A stretch of 52,015 nt of DNA from Phenylobacterium sp. (GCF_030651755.1 NZ_JAUSBZ010000044.1:1-52015); one strand, 5' to 3'. Counted from the first letter of the stretch, positions 33,094-44,848 are shown. The notes: generated by a model not told the origin, from the sequence alone. Numbers and translations: made by a program.

Positions 33094-33639
33094 ATGAAAC
33101 TCAATATGATCCTCAGCGTGTCGGCCGCCGCCCTCCTGGCCGCCGGCGCCGCCCAGGCCCAGACCGTCCAAGGCGGGTTGACGGGCGACGTGACCGGCCA
33201 GGCCGGGGCGGTCCTCAGCAGCCCCGCAGATCACACCCGGTCGAGCACCGGCCTGCCCTCGGTCGATTCCACCCGCCCCACCGGCGCGGATGCCGGCCGC
33301 ACCATGTCGGGCGGTCAGGTGACGGGCTCGGCCGACATGCAGGCTGGCCCGGTCAATTCACCGGACGCCATGTCGGGCTCCATGAGCGGGTCGGCTCAGG
33401 CCGGCGCCACTATGAATCGCGATGGGATGTCGGCTGACACCTCCGTCGGCGCCACCGCCCAGCAGGAGCAGATGGACGGTCAAACCCAGTCGGCGGGCTC
33501 CATGGGGACCATGGCCTCCAGCACGACCGGTGTGCGTGTGACGGCCAATGATCCGATCCCCGACACCGAGGAAAATCGGGCGAAGTATGGCCAGCCCGAG
33601 TCTCGGGCGGGTAAGGCGAGCACGCCCGGCGGCAACTGA
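33094..33639 (+). CDS. secreted low-complexity protein with the shared C-terminal tail
   Basis: A 181-residue exported protein: signal peptide about 1-22 (MKLNMILSVSAAALLAAGAA), then a Ser/Gly/Thr/Met/Ala-rich region without recognisable domain (e.g. MSGSMSGSAQAGATMN). It ends in a tail (154-181) matching that of the preceding FAS1 protein: PIPDT, NRA, G, P, S, AGK and a final GN are shared, 16 of 28 positions. It lies 60 bp after the FAS1 gene with AAAGGAATCCAGCG before the ATG, so probably the same transcript. I do not recognise a family. A terminator follows at 33665. Confidence 0.82.
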   Translation: MKLNMILSVSAAALLAAGAAQAQTVQGGLTGDVTGQAGAVLSSPADHTRSSTGLPSVDSTRPTGADAGRTMSGGQVTGSADMQAGPVNSPDAMSGSMSGSAQAGATMNRDGMSADTSVGATAQQEQMDGQTQSAGSMGTMASSTTGVRVTANDPIPDTEENRAKYGQPESRAGKASTPGGN

Positions 33640-33664
33640 TCTTCGCCGCGCGCTTGATGCACAG

Positions 33665-33697
33665 GTCGGCGGGCCCTATGGTCCGCCGACTTTTTTT
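33665..33697 (+). terminator. Rho-independent terminator
   Basis: Arms GTCGGCGGGCC (33665-33675) and GGTCCGCCGAC (33680-33690) pair over 11 bp with one G-U and a 4-nt loop, followed by seven T (33691-33697). It separates the secreted-protein pair from glyQ and lies only 20 bp before glyQ, so glyQ must be transcribed from the loop region onward or depend on read-through. Confidence 0.9.
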
Positions 33698-33717
33698 GCG
33701 CCTGCAAATCAGCCCAG

Positions 33718-34620
33718 ATGTCCTCAGAAAAACCGCTCTCGTTTCAGGGCCTGATCCTGAAACTCCATGACTATTGGAGCCGCCAGGGTTGTGTGATCCT
33801 GCAGCCGCACGACGTCGAGGTGGGGGCAGGCACCCTTCACCCGGCCACGGTGCTGCGCGCGCTCGGTCCAAAACCGTGGCGGGCGGCCTATGTTCAGCCC
33901 TCCCGCAGGCCTGCGGACGGCCGCTATGGGGAGAACCCCAACCGCCTGCAGCACTATTACCAGTACCAGGTGATCCTGAAGCCGAACCCGGACGATCTGC
34001 AGGATCTCTATCTGGGCAGCCTGGAGGCCATCGGCCTCGACACCCGTCTGCACGACATCCGTTTCGTCGAGGATGACTGGGAGAACCCTACTGTGGGCGC
34101 CTGGGGTCTGGGCTGGGAAGTCTGGTGCGATGGTATGGAGGTCACCCAGTACACCTACTTCCAGCAGGTGGGGGGCGTGGACGTCTGGCCGGTGGCCGGC
34201 GAGCTCACCTACGGGCTGGAGCGGCTGGCCATGTATCTGCAGGGGGTCGACCATTTCACCGACCTGGCCTTCAACGATCCGGACGGGCCTGCGCCCATGA
34301 CCTATGGCGAGGTGTTCCTGGAGAACGAGCGCCAGCAGTCGACGGCCAATTTCGACGGCTATGACGTGGCGACCCTCAAGCGCCAGTTCGAGGACATGGA
34401 AATCCAGGTCCCGCGCCTGCTGGCGATGAAGGGGCCGCAGGGCCAGGCCATCGTCCTGCCGGCCTATGACCATGTGCTCAAGGCCAGCCACCTGTTCAAT
34501 CTGATGGACGCCCGCGGCGCCATCGCGGTCGCCGAGCGCCAGAGCTATATCGGCCGCATCCGCGACCTGACCAAGATGTGCGCCGAGGCCTGGGTGGCCA
34601 ATGAAGGGGGCAACGCCTAA
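33718..34620 (+). CDS. glyQ: glycyl-tRNA synthetase alpha subunit
   Basis: A 300-residue catalytic subunit of the bacterial (alpha2-beta2) class II GlyRS. It has [21 protein letters not shown] at the start, [51 protein letters not shown] (class II motif region), and [21 protein letters not shown]. Fully conserved and complete. glyS follows after 3 bp. Confidence 0.97.
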   Translation: MSSEKPLSFQGLILKLHDYWSRQGCVILQPHDVEVGAGTLHPATVLRALGPKPWRAAYVQPSRRPADGRYGENPNRLQHYYQYQVILKPNPDDLQDLYLGSLEAIGLDTRLHDIRFVEDDWENPTVGAWGLGWEVWCDGMEVTQYTYFQQVGGVDVWPVAGELTYGLERLAMYLQGVDHFTDLAFNDPDGPAPMTYGEVFLENERQQSTANFDGYDVATLKRQFEDMEIQVPRLLAMKGPQGQAIVLPAYDHVLKASHLFNLMDARGAIAVAERQSYIGRIRDLTKMCAEAWVANEGGNA

Positions 34621-34623
34621 GTC

Positions 34624-36620
34624 ATGCCCCAACTGCTTCTTGAGCTCTTTTCCGAAGAGATTCCTGCGCGCATGCAGGTTCAGGCCGCCCGCGACCTGGA
34701 GCGCATGGCCCGGGAGCGTCTGGCCGAGCAGGGCTTCCTGCCTGAGGCCATGACCGCCTTCGCCGGCCCCCGTCGCCTGACCCTGGTGATCGAGGGCCTG
34801 CCCGAAGCCCAAGCTGACCGCACCGAAGAACGCAAAGGCCCCCGGGTCGGCTCGCCGGAAAAGGCCATGGAGGGCTTTTTGCGCTCCACCGGTCTGACGA
34901 TGGACCAGTTGGTCGATCAGGACGGGGTCTGGTTTGCGAAGATCGAGCGCAAGGGCCGGCCGACGCCGGAGATCATCGCCGAGATGGTCGAGGCCATCGT
35001 CCGCAACTTCCCCTGGCCCAAGTCCATGACCTGGGGGCGGGGGACCCTGCGCTGGGTCCGGCCGCTGAAGCGGATCGTCTGCCTGTTTGACGGGACGGTT
35101 GTGCCGATCTCCATCGACGGGATCGAGAGCGGCGACGTCACCGAGGGCCACCGCTTCATGGGCGAGGCTCAGCCCTTCCGCGTGAAGGACTTCGACACCT
35201 ATCGCGACGGACTGACGGCGCACTTCGTCGTGCTGGACGTGGAAGAGCGCAAGGCGCGCATCCTCGACGCCGCCCGTACCCTCTGCTTCGCCCGCAATCT
35301 GGAGCTGGTGGAGGACGAAGGGCTGCTGAACGAGGTCGCCGGCCTCGCCGAGTGGCCGACGCCGGTCCTGGGCGACATGGACCCCGACTTCCTCGACCTG
35401 CCGCCGGAGGTGATCCGCACCTCCATGCGCACCCACCAGAAGTACTTCGCCGTCCGCAATCCAGCCACAGGCGGCCTCGCGCCTCACTTCATCACCGTGG
35501 CCAATATCCAGGCCGCCGATGGCGGCGCCGCCATCGCGGCGGGCAACGCCAAGGTGCTGTCGGCCCGCCTGTCTGACGCTCGCTTCTTCTGGGACGAGGA
35601 CCGCAAGCTGCGGCTGGAAGACCGGCTGGAGAAGCTCAAGGGCGTCACCTTCCACGCCAAGCTGGGCGCCATGTCCGACCGGGTGGCGCGCATCACCGAC
35701 CTCGCCCGCAGCCTGGCCCCCCGGGTCGGCGCCGATCCAGACGCCGCGGCCCAGGCCGCCCGCCTGGCCAAGGCGGACCTGGTCACCGGCATGGTCGGCG
35801 AGTTTCCTGAGCTTCAGGGCCTGATGGGCGGCTACTACGCCCAGGCCGAGGGCTTGCCCGCCGACGTGGCCGAGGCCATCCGCGATCATTACAAGCCGCA
35901 AGGTCCCGGCGACGCTCTGCCGGCCGGCCCTGTCGGCGCGGCGCTGGCCCTGGCCGACAAGCTCGACAGCCTGATCGGCTTCTTCGGCATCGATGAAAAG
36001 CCCACCGGCTCGCGCGATCCCTACGCCCTGCGCCGCTCGGCGCTCGGTGTGATCCGCATCGTGCTGGAGGGCGGGATCCGACTGCCCCTGCGCGAGCTGG
36101 CGGGGGATGAGCTGGTGGCCTTCTTCGCCGACCGCCTGAAGGTGCTGCTGCGCGATCAGGGCAGGCGTCATGATCTGGTGGACGCGGTCTTCGCCCTGGG
36201 GGACGACGACCTGGTGCGGATCGTCGCCCGGGTCGAGGCCCTGGACGGCTTCCTGACCACCGAGGACGGCGCCAACCTGCTGGCGGGCTACAAGCGCGCC
36301 ACCAACATCCTGCGGGCCGAGGAAAAGAAGGGCGCCATGCCCTCTGGACCGGCGATCGCCATGGACGGCGCGCCGGCGGCGGAGACCGCCCTGGTGGCGG
36401 CCCTGGCCGGTGTCGAGCCGGCTGTGGCCCAGGCCCTGGCCGCTGAGGACTTCGTGGCCGCCATGCAGGCCCTGTCGGGTCTGCGCGGTCCAGTGGACGC
36501 CTTTTTCGAGCAAGTGCTGGTGAATGCTGAAGACCCCGCGGAACGGGACAACCGCCTGCGGCTTCTGAGCCAGGTCCGCGACGCCATGGGGCGCGTGGCG
36601 GATTTCAGCCAAGTGACGGG

Positions 36621-36624
<4 letters not shown>
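34624..36624 (+). CDS. glyS: glycyl-tRNA synthetase beta subunit
   Basis: A 666-residue tRNA-binding subunit of GlyRS. It begins [18 protein letters not shown] and carries the family patterns [58 protein letters not shown] and [34 protein letters not shown]. The C-terminal region resembles the HD/anticodon-binding part of arginyl-tRNA synthetase. Complete. Its stop overlaps the ppdK start by 4 bp (ATGA). Confidence 0.97.
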
Positions 36625-39323
<2,699 letters not shown>

Positions 39324-39332
39324 ACAGACAAA

Positions 39333-39365
39333 GGGCCCCGCCGGCAGTCCGGCGAGGCCCTTTTT
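39333..39365 (+). terminator. Rho-independent terminator of the glyQS-ppdK transcript
   Basis: Interrupted inverted repeat GGGCC-C-CGCCGG (39333-39344) with CCGGCG-A-GGCCC (39349-39360), followed by TTTTT. The FabH-type gene on the minus strand ends close by at 39387, so it may serve both. Confidence 0.8.
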
Positions 39366-39386
39366 CCTTGCGGCTGAACCTGCGGC

Positions 39387-40508
39387 TTAGCGCTTGCGGA
39401 CGAACACCGTGCCGGCCGAATAGCCCGCGCCGAACGAACAGATCAGGCCCATTTCGCCCGCCGCGAACCCGTCATTGGCCTTGTGGAAGGCGATGATCGA
39501 GCCGGCCGACGAGGTGTTGGCGTACTCGTCCAGGATGATGACGTTCTCCTGCGGCGTCGGATCGCGGCCCAACACCTTGCGGCCGATCATGTCGTTCATG
39601 TTGATATTGGCCTGGTGCAGCCACAGGCGCTTCAGCGCCGTGGGATCCAGGCCCAGATCGCCAGCGTGATCGACGATCATCTCCGAAACCATCGGCACCA
39701 CCTCGCGGAAGACCTTGCGGCCCTCCTGGACGAACAGCTTGTCCTTGGCGGCGACGCCCTCGGGGGCTGCGCGATTGAGGAAGCCGAAATTGTTGCGGAT
39801 ATTGTTGGAAAAGACGGTCTTCAGACGCGTGCCGATAATGTCCCACCCCTGGCCGGGGGCAGCGTCATCCTCGGCCTCGACGATCACTGCGGTGGCCACG
39901 TCGCCGAAGATGAAGTGGCTGTCTCGGTCGCAGAAGTTCAGGTGGCCCGAGGTGATCTCCGGATTGACCATCAGCACCGCCTTGGCTGAGCCGCTGGCGA
40001 TATAGTCGGCGGCCGTCTTGATGCCGAAGGTGGCCGAGGAGCAGGCCACATTCATGTCGAAGGCGAAGCCGTCGATGCCGAGGGCCTGTTGCACCTCGAT
40101 GGCCATGGCCGGATAGGCCCGCTGCATGTTGGAGGCCGCGCAGATCACCGCGCCGATCTCGCTGACCGGCTTGCCCCAGGCCTCAATGGCCTGGCGGGCC
40201 GCGGCCACGGCGATCTCGGCCAGCACCGAAATCTCCTCGTTGGAGCGCTCAGGGATCACCGGGCGCATCACGTCCGGATCAATCAGGCCGGACTTGTCGA
40301 TCACATAGCGCGACTTGATACCTGAAGCCTTCTCGATGAAGGGCTCCGAGGACGGGGTCAGCGCCTCGACCTCGCCCGCGGCGATGGCCTCGGCGTTGCG
40401 GGCGTTGAAACGCTCCACATAGGCGTTGAAGGTCTCCACCAGCTCGGCGTTGGTCAGCGTGTGGGGCGGGGTGTAGAGGCCGGTGGCGGCGATGACGGCG
40501 TGGCGCAA
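39387..40508 (-). CDS. 3-oxoacyl-ACP synthase III-type (FabH-like) protein
   Basis: A 373-residue thiolase-fold condensing enzyme. The FabH catalytic triad is visible as C156 (NVACSSATFG), H298 (WLHQANINM) and N331 (DEYANTSSAGS). It probably condenses acyl-CoA with malonyl-ACP to start fatty-acid chains. It is longer than housekeeping FabH (about 320 residues) because of an insertion around residues 20-60, so it may be a specialised paralogue. The start is most likely TTG at 40508: GGAGAA lies 6 nt upstream and similarity begins at RHAVIAATGLYTPP. An upstream in-frame ATG at 40598 would add an unrelated leader. It stands alone on the minus strand. Confidence 0.88.
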   Translation of the reverse strand: MRHAVIAATGLYTPPHTLTNAELVETFNAYVERFNARNAEAIAAGEVEALTPSSEPFIEKASGIKSRYVIDKSGLIDPDVMRPVIPERSNEEISVLAEIAVAAARQAIEAWGKPVSEIGAVICAASNMQRAYPAMAIEVQQALGIDGFAFDMNVACSSATFGIKTAADYIASGSAKAVLMVNPEITSGHLNFCDRDSHFIFGDVATAVIVEAEDDAAPGQGWDIIGTRLKTVFSNNIRNNFGFLNRAAPEGVAAKDKLFVQEGRKVFREVVPMVSEMIVDHAGDLGLDPTALKRLWLHQANINMNDMIGRKVLGRDPTPQENVIILDEYANTSSAGSIIAFHKANDGFAAGEMGLICSFGAGYSAGTVFVRKR

Positions 40509-40712
40509 GTTGGCTTCTCCGAAGGCAGCCTCTTCCGGGCTTGCCAGCCCTAGATAGCACAGCAGCGGAAAAATGCAGGGGAGGGCGCTGTGGCTCATGA
40601 GCCACATGATGTGGCCGCCCTGCAATTGTCGGCCCAGGGACAGGAATCCGCCCAGATTGGCGACGATGAAGGCCGGGTTCGGGGCGTTAGTCCCCAAGTC
40701 GGAGTAAAAAAT

Positions 40713-41261
40713 ATGAAAATTCTCATCGCCGCCACCGCGACGGCCGCCGTCCTCGCCGCCGCACCGCTCGCCGCGCAGGCCCAGTCCATGTCGGCCCCGG
40801 AAATCTACGGCTCGGTCGGCTACGCCCATGCCGACGCCGGTGACTTCGATCTCGGCGCCGTGCAGGGTCGCCTGGGCGCCAAGCTCACCCCCTATTTCGG
40901 CGTTGAGGGCGAACTCTCCTTCGGCGTGAAGGATGACACCTACAGCCCGCCGGTCAGCATCGGTGGTTCGCCGATCAAGGTTGAGCTGAACCACAGCGCG
41001 GCGATCTATGGCGTCGGCTTCCTGCCGGTGGCCCCCAATGCCGATCTCTTTGCTCGGGTGGGCTACGGCACGACCGAGATCAAGGCTTCGGCGGCCGGCA
41101 TCAGCAGCAAGGCTGATGGCGAGAGCTGGAATTTCGGCGTCGGCGGTCGCTATTTCCTGGATGGCCAGAACGGCTTCCGCGCCGACTACACCCGCCAGGA
41201 ATTCCAAGACGACGGCGGCTCGGCTGACGTCTGGGCGGTGGGTTACGTCCGGAAGTTCTAA
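40713..41261 (+). CDS. outer membrane beta-barrel protein (porin/OmpA-like family)
   Basis: A 182-residue exported protein: signal peptide 1-24 (MKILIAATATAAVLAAAPLAAQAQ) and a mature 8-stranded barrel-like domain of alternating strands: IYGSVGYAHADA, VQGRLGAKLTPYFGVEGELSFG, LNHSAAIYGVGFLPVA, DLFARVGYGTTEIKAS, WNFGVGGRYFL, GFRADYTRQEFQ, ADVWAVGYVRKF with a terminal phenylalanine required for BAM recognition. Function (porin, adhesin or structural) is unknown. Ribosome-binding site GGAG 10 nt before the ATG. A terminator follows at 41294. Confidence 0.9.
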   Translation: MKILIAATATAAVLAAAPLAAQAQSMSAPEIYGSVGYAHADAGDFDLGAVQGRLGAKLTPYFGVEGELSFGVKDDTYSPPVSIGGSPIKVELNHSAAIYGVGFLPVAPNADLFARVGYGTTEIKASAAGISSKADGESWNFGVGGRYFLDGQNGFRADYTRQEFQDDGGSADVWAVGYVRKF

Positions 41262-41293
41262 GCCTTCGGATCTGCTTGCAAGGTTCTCGTACG

Positions 41294-41325
41294 ACGGCGC
41301 GTCCCCAGAGGGGGCGCGCCGTTTT
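41294..41325 (+). terminator. Rho-independent terminator of the beta-barrel gene
   Basis: Arms ACGGCGCGTCCCC (41294-41306) and GGGGGCGCGCCGT (41310-41322), 13 bp with one G-U, then TTTT. It lies 32 bp after the barrel gene stop. Confidence 0.85.
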
Positions 41326-41354
41326 GCTTGACCATCGGTCTTCGGAGGTGAACC

Positions 41355-41768
41355 GTGCCCCCTGGGGAGGACACCGCGTTGGATCAGGCGTTCCTTATAC
41401 AGTTTACCGGCTCGATGGCTGCGGTGGCGGTCCTGGTCGGTTTGGCCGCCTGGGCGCGAATCGGCCGCCCGGCCCCCGGATTGGATGAGGCCCGCGCCCG
41501 CGATCTCCTCGGCGAGGACTTTCCTGAACAGCGTATCGACCAGCTCTGGATCGCCCGCGAAGGCAAGGGCGCGCTGGCCAGGTCAGGCGCCTGCGCCCTG
41601 GTTCTGGTTCAGGTCGGGGACGGCTATGCGGCCCGTCGTCTGTCCTGGTGCCAGGCGACCTCGGCCATGTTCAAAAACGGCCTGCTCGACATCCGCCTGG
41701 GGGAGGTGGCCGCGCCGCGAGCTGTTCTCGCCTTTGACAACTGGCCGCCGGCGGACCTGGCCGCCTGA
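41355..41768 (+). CDS. small membrane-anchored protein of unknown function
   Basis: A 137-residue protein starting at a GTG (41355) preceded by GGAGGT 5 nt upstream. One N-terminal transmembrane helix (about 12-34, FLIQFTGSMAAVAVLVGLAA), then a soluble domain: LDEARARDLLGEDFPEQRIDQLWIAREGKGALARSG, RLSWCQATSAMF, DIRLGEVAAPRAVLAF. I do not recognise a named family. It is translationally coupled to the sterol-desaturase-family gene (stop TGA overlaps ATG at 41768), which suggests a partner or accessory role. Confidence 0.75.
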   Translation: MPPGEDTALDQAFLIQFTGSMAAVAVLVGLAAWARIGRPAPGLDEARARDLLGEDFPEQRIDQLWIAREGKGALARSGACALVLVQVGDGYAARRLSWCQATSAMFKNGLLDIRLGEVAAPRAVLAFDNWPPADLAA

Positions 41769-42730
41769 TGGACGACCTCGATCCGGTCAGCCTCGCCGTC
41801 CCTTTCTTCATCCTGGCGATCGTCCTGGAGATCGTCCTGGCGCGCATGGGCCTGGTGCGGGCCAACTATGAGCCCAAGGACACCTTCACCTCCCTGGCCA
41901 TGGGGCTGGGCAGTTCGGTGGCCGGACTGGCGACGGCGGGTGTCATCTTCGCCGCCAGTCTTTGGGTCTATCAGCACCGGCTGTTCGACATTCCCATGAC
42001 TGCAGTCTGGGCCTGGGTGCTGGTCTTCCTGCTGGAGGACAAGATCTACTACTGGTTTCACCGTCTGGCGCATGAGCGCCGGTTCTGGTGGGCGAGCCAT
42101 GTGAACCACCACACTTCGCAGCACTACAACCTCTCGACCGCCCTGCGACAGACCTGGACCGGGGGCGTGGCGGGAACCTGGCTACTGTGGCTGCCCCTGT
42201 CGCTGATCGGCTTTCCCCCGGCCATGGTGGCGATTCAGAAGGGGATCAGTCTGGTCTACCAGTTCTGGATTCACACCGAGGCCGTCGGAAAGATGCCCCG
42301 CTGGTTCGAAACGGTGTTCAACACGCCCTCGCACCACAGGGTCCACCACGCCCGCAACCCGCGCTATCTCGACCGAAACTATGCGGGCATCCTGATCATC
42401 TGGGACCGCATGTTCGGCACCTTCCAGCCTGAGCTGGAGGGCGAGCCATGCCGCTATGGAATCGTGAAGAACCTGGCGACCTTCAATCCCATACGGGTCG
42501 CCTTTCACGAATGGGCTGCGATCGGGCGAGATCTGATGGGCGCGCGCTCCCTGCGGGACGCCGCCCTCTATCTGTTCGGACGTCCTGGGTGGAGCCCGGA
42601 TGGCTCCCGCGAAACCTCCGAACAGATTCGCGCCCGTTGGGCTGCGGCCGCCGGCGCCGCGCGGCCTAGTCCCGCAACAGGGGCAGAGACAGGCCTGACA
42701 CCGGACGTGCGCTCAGAATCTCCCGCCTGA
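41768..42730 (+). CDS. sterol desaturase / fatty acid hydroxylase superfamily protein
   Basis: A 320-residue membrane di-iron oxygenase. Three histidine clusters are clear: HRLAHERR, HVNHHTSQHYN and HHRVHHARN, the diagnostic eight-histidine pattern of the superfamily. Several transmembrane helices precede them (FFILAIVLEIVLARMG, AGLATAGVIFAASLWVY, TAVWAWVLVFLLEDKIYYWF). Substrate is not known; relatives hydroxylate lipids, carotenoids or sterols. Its 3' end overlaps the convergent NUDIX gene by 65 bp. Confidence 0.92.
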   Translation: MDDLDPVSLAVPFFILAIVLEIVLARMGLVRANYEPKDTFTSLAMGLGSSVAGLATAGVIFAASLWVYQHRLFDIPMTAVWAWVLVFLLEDKIYYWFHRLAHERRFWWASHVNHHTSQHYNLSTALRQTWTGGVAGTWLLWLPLSLIGFPPAMVAIQKGISLVYQFWIHTEAVGKMPRWFETVFNTPSHHRVHHARNPRYLDRNYAGILIIWDRMFGTFQPELEGEPCRYGIVKNLATFNPIRVAFHEWAAIGRDLMGARSLRDAALYLFGRPGWSPDGSRETSEQIRARWAAAAGAARPSPATGAETGLTPDVRSESPA

Positions 42731-43685
42731 AGCGGAACAACTCGGCGGGCCGGCCGCCGGTGTCGGCGTCAATGCGGCCCAAGCCCTCGACCAGGCCGCC
42801 GCGCTCCAGCGCCCGGCGGAAGTTCTGCTTGTGCAAAGAGGCGCCGGCGATGGCCTCCACCGCCCTCTGCAGCGCCAGCAGGGTGAAGGCCTCAGGCATC
42901 AGCTCGAAGACCACGGGTCTGTACTTGATCTTGCCGCGCAGTCGGCTGAGCGCGGTGGCCAGGATCCGCCTGTGGTCGGAGATCATCGGCGCCCCCAACG
43001 CCGCCCGCAGGGCGTCGGACCGCTCCCCGGTGGCTTCGCCACGATCCCGAGCCGCCTCGGGGGCGAGGCCTGCCCCATAGAGGAGCTCATAGCGCTCCAA
43101 CACCCGCTCCTCGTTCCAGGGGGCGCCGTCCAGGGCGAAGGCCAGGCGCGCGCGGGCGAGCCGAAGCTCTCTTTGCGCTGGCGGTGCGCGATCAGCCCAC
43201 TGGCGCAGGGCGTCTTCGATCAGCAGGGCGGCCGCGGGGCGGCCCTGCCGCCAGTCCTCCCAGGGGAAGAACCGCGTCCACGGCGCCCATGCGGTGTCAG
43301 GCGCCGCAGTCTCCACAGCCTGGGGCGTCAGGGCCAGATAGCCGACAGAGATGACGCGGCTGGGGCGTGCGCCCGGGGCGCTGTCGGCGCCGGCGCCCAT
43401 ATCAGCCAGCGGCGCGTCCCGACCCCGGTCGCCAAAGGTGTAGAGCTGCTCCACATAGCCGAGGTCGAACCGGGTCTGTGCGGTCACAAAGGCCCGCAAG
43501 GCCAGTTCGAAGGTGCGATGGCCGTCCGGGTCGAAGGGACCGAATGGCAGGCCGGCCGGTTCTGAGGCCGGCTCCCCATCGCCGCGGGATCGGACCGTCA
43601 GCACCATGGCCTCGCCGTCGCGCACAGCCACCACCACCGCTGAAAGTCCGATGACGACAGGGGATGGGGTCGGGCCGCGAGCCAT
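42666..43685 (-). CDS. NrtR-like transcriptional regulator with degenerate NUDIX domain
   Basis: A 339-residue protein. The N-terminal NUDIX fold is recognisable (VVVAVRDGEAMVLTVRSR...LPFGPFDPDGHRTFELALRAFV), but the catalytic box RExxEE is replaced by non-acidic residues, so it is likely non-hydrolytic. The C-terminal winged helix (MPEAFTLLALQRAVEAIAGASLHKQNFRRALERGGLVEGLG and GRPAELFRFRREIL) matches NrtR-type NAD-metabolism regulators, which bind ADP-ribose. The start ATG at 43685 overlaps the stop of the phosphatase gene upstream on the same strand (TGATG), so the two are translationally coupled. Confidence 0.85.
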   Translation of the reverse strand: MARGPTPSPVVIGLSAVVVAVRDGEAMVLTVRSRGDGEPASEPAGLPFGPFDPDGHRTFELALRAFVTAQTRFDLGYVEQLYTFGDRGRDAPLADMGAGADSAPGARPSRVISVGYLALTPQAVETAAPDTAWAPWTRFFPWEDWRQGRPAAALLIEDALRQWADRAPPAQRELRLARARLAFALDGAPWNEERVLERYELLYGAGLAPEAARDRGEATGERSDALRAALGAPMISDHRRILATALSRLRGKIKYRPVVFELMPEAFTLLALQRAVEAIAGASLHKQNFRRALERGGLVEGLGRIDADTGGRPAELFRFRREILSARPVSGLSLPLLRD

Positions 43686-44197
43686 CAGTGCCGGGCAGCG
43701 AAGTCGAAGGGCGCGCCGAGACTGACGTAGCCGTTGCCGCCAATCGCTTCGATCGCATCCACCATCCGTCCGCCACGGCCGAGCATGTCGTCAGCCAGAG
43801 CCACGATCCGGCGATTGGGGTAGGCGTGGGGCGCGAGGCTGCGCAGGGTGCGGGCGATGGCGGCCTCGTCCGTCTCTGGACTGCGGGCGCAGGCGAGCGT
43901 GAAGGCGCTGGCGGTGGACCGGCTCACGCCGGCCCAGCAGTGCACCACCATGGGCGCGCTTTCGTCCCATGAGGCGGCAAAGTCGAGAAGCCGCATGACC
44001 AGGCCCTCCTGGGGAGCGGTCATGCCCTCAGCGGGCTGATTGATGTCATTCACCCCCAATTGCAGGTGCCGATCAGCGGCCACGCCTTCGGGGGTGGGGA
44101 TCATGGTCGTCGGGTCGAGCAGGGTGACCAGATGTGACGGGCGCCGGGCCGAAATCACCCGGGGCAGGTCCGCCAAGCCGCAGACGATCATCGTCAT
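43685..44197 (-). CDS. CX5R tyrosine/dual-specificity phosphatase-like protein
   Basis: A 170-residue protein with the phosphatase signature HCWAGVSRSTA: Cys87 nucleophile and Arg93 (CX5R). Preceding Asp-containing loop GVNDINQPAEG and the following helices fit a small protein-tyrosine/dual-specificity phosphatase. The physiological substrate is unknown. Member of the minus-strand operon HD hydrolase - phosphatase - NrtR-like regulator, with 6-bp spacing to the HD gene. Confidence 0.88.
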   Translation of the reverse strand: MTMIVCGLADLPRVISARRPSHLVTLLDPTTMIPTPEGVAADRHLQLGVNDINQPAEGMTAPQEGLVMRLLDFAASWDESAPMVVHCWAGVSRSTASAFTLACARSPETDEAAIARTLRSLAPHAYPNRRIVALADDMLGRGGRMVDAIEAIGGNGYVSLGAPFDFAARH

Positions 44198-44203
44198 GTC
44201 GGT

Positions 44204-44848
44204 CTACTCCGTATCAAAGGCCGCATCGACCGGGGCGAATCCCGCAGCCTCCGAGAGCACATGATAGCGCTGAATGTATCGCCCCTGGGCGACGGAGGCC
44301 GGCAGCGGCTCGATATGCAGATCATAACCCTGCGGCGGGGCGCCGAAAAATTCCAGGGCCTCGTGCGGGGCGAACCCCGCAAGCTGGGTCGCCTCAAAAT
44401 AGGCGCAGGCATGATCTGCGCGCTTGATCAGGGTCTTCACCACGGCCGGCGACTTGGCCGGAAGGCCGAACCGGACATGAATCGCGGTCTCCAGGCGTTC
44501 TTCGAACTGCTTGTAGTCCAGGCCCAGGGCCGACTTGAACGGCGAGATCATGTCGCCGATCACATACTCAGCCGCATCATGCAGCAGGGCCGCCAGCCGC
44601 CAGCGGGGTTCGATGTCCGGCTGCAGGTGGGCGACGATCTCCTCGACGACGAGGGAGTGCTGGGCCACTGAGAAGGCGTTTTCACCCACGGTCTGACCAT
44701 TCCAGCGCGCCACCCGGGCCAATCCGTGGGCGATGTCCTCGATCTCGATGTCCATCGGAGAGGGGTCGAGCAGGTCCAGCCGACGACCTGAAAGCATCCG
44801 TTGCCAGGCGCGCGGTTCCCGCGGCTTTCGACGCAGCCCTTTCCTCAT
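44204..44848 (-). CDS. HD-domain phosphohydrolase
   Basis: A 214-residue HD-superfamily metal-dependent phosphohydrolase resembling YfbR/5'-nucleotidase types: H64 (SVAQHSLVVE), H90-D91 (LLHDAAEYVIGD) and D in IKRADHACAYFEA. Full length. First gene of the operon with the CX5R phosphatase and NrtR-like regulator. Start is ATG 44848, preceded by AAGGA; a TTG directly before it is not needed. Confidence 0.87.
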   Translation of the reverse strand: MRKGLRRKPREPRAWQRMLSGRRLDLLDPSPMDIEIEDIAHGLARVARWNGQTVGENAFSVAQHSLVVEEIVAHLQPDIEPRWRLAALLHDAAEYVIGDMISPFKSALGLDYKQFEERLETAIHVRFGLPAKSPAVVKTLIKRADHACAYFEATQLAGFAPHEALEFFGAPPQGYDLHIEPLPASVAQGRYIQRYHVLSEAAGFAPVDAAFDTE

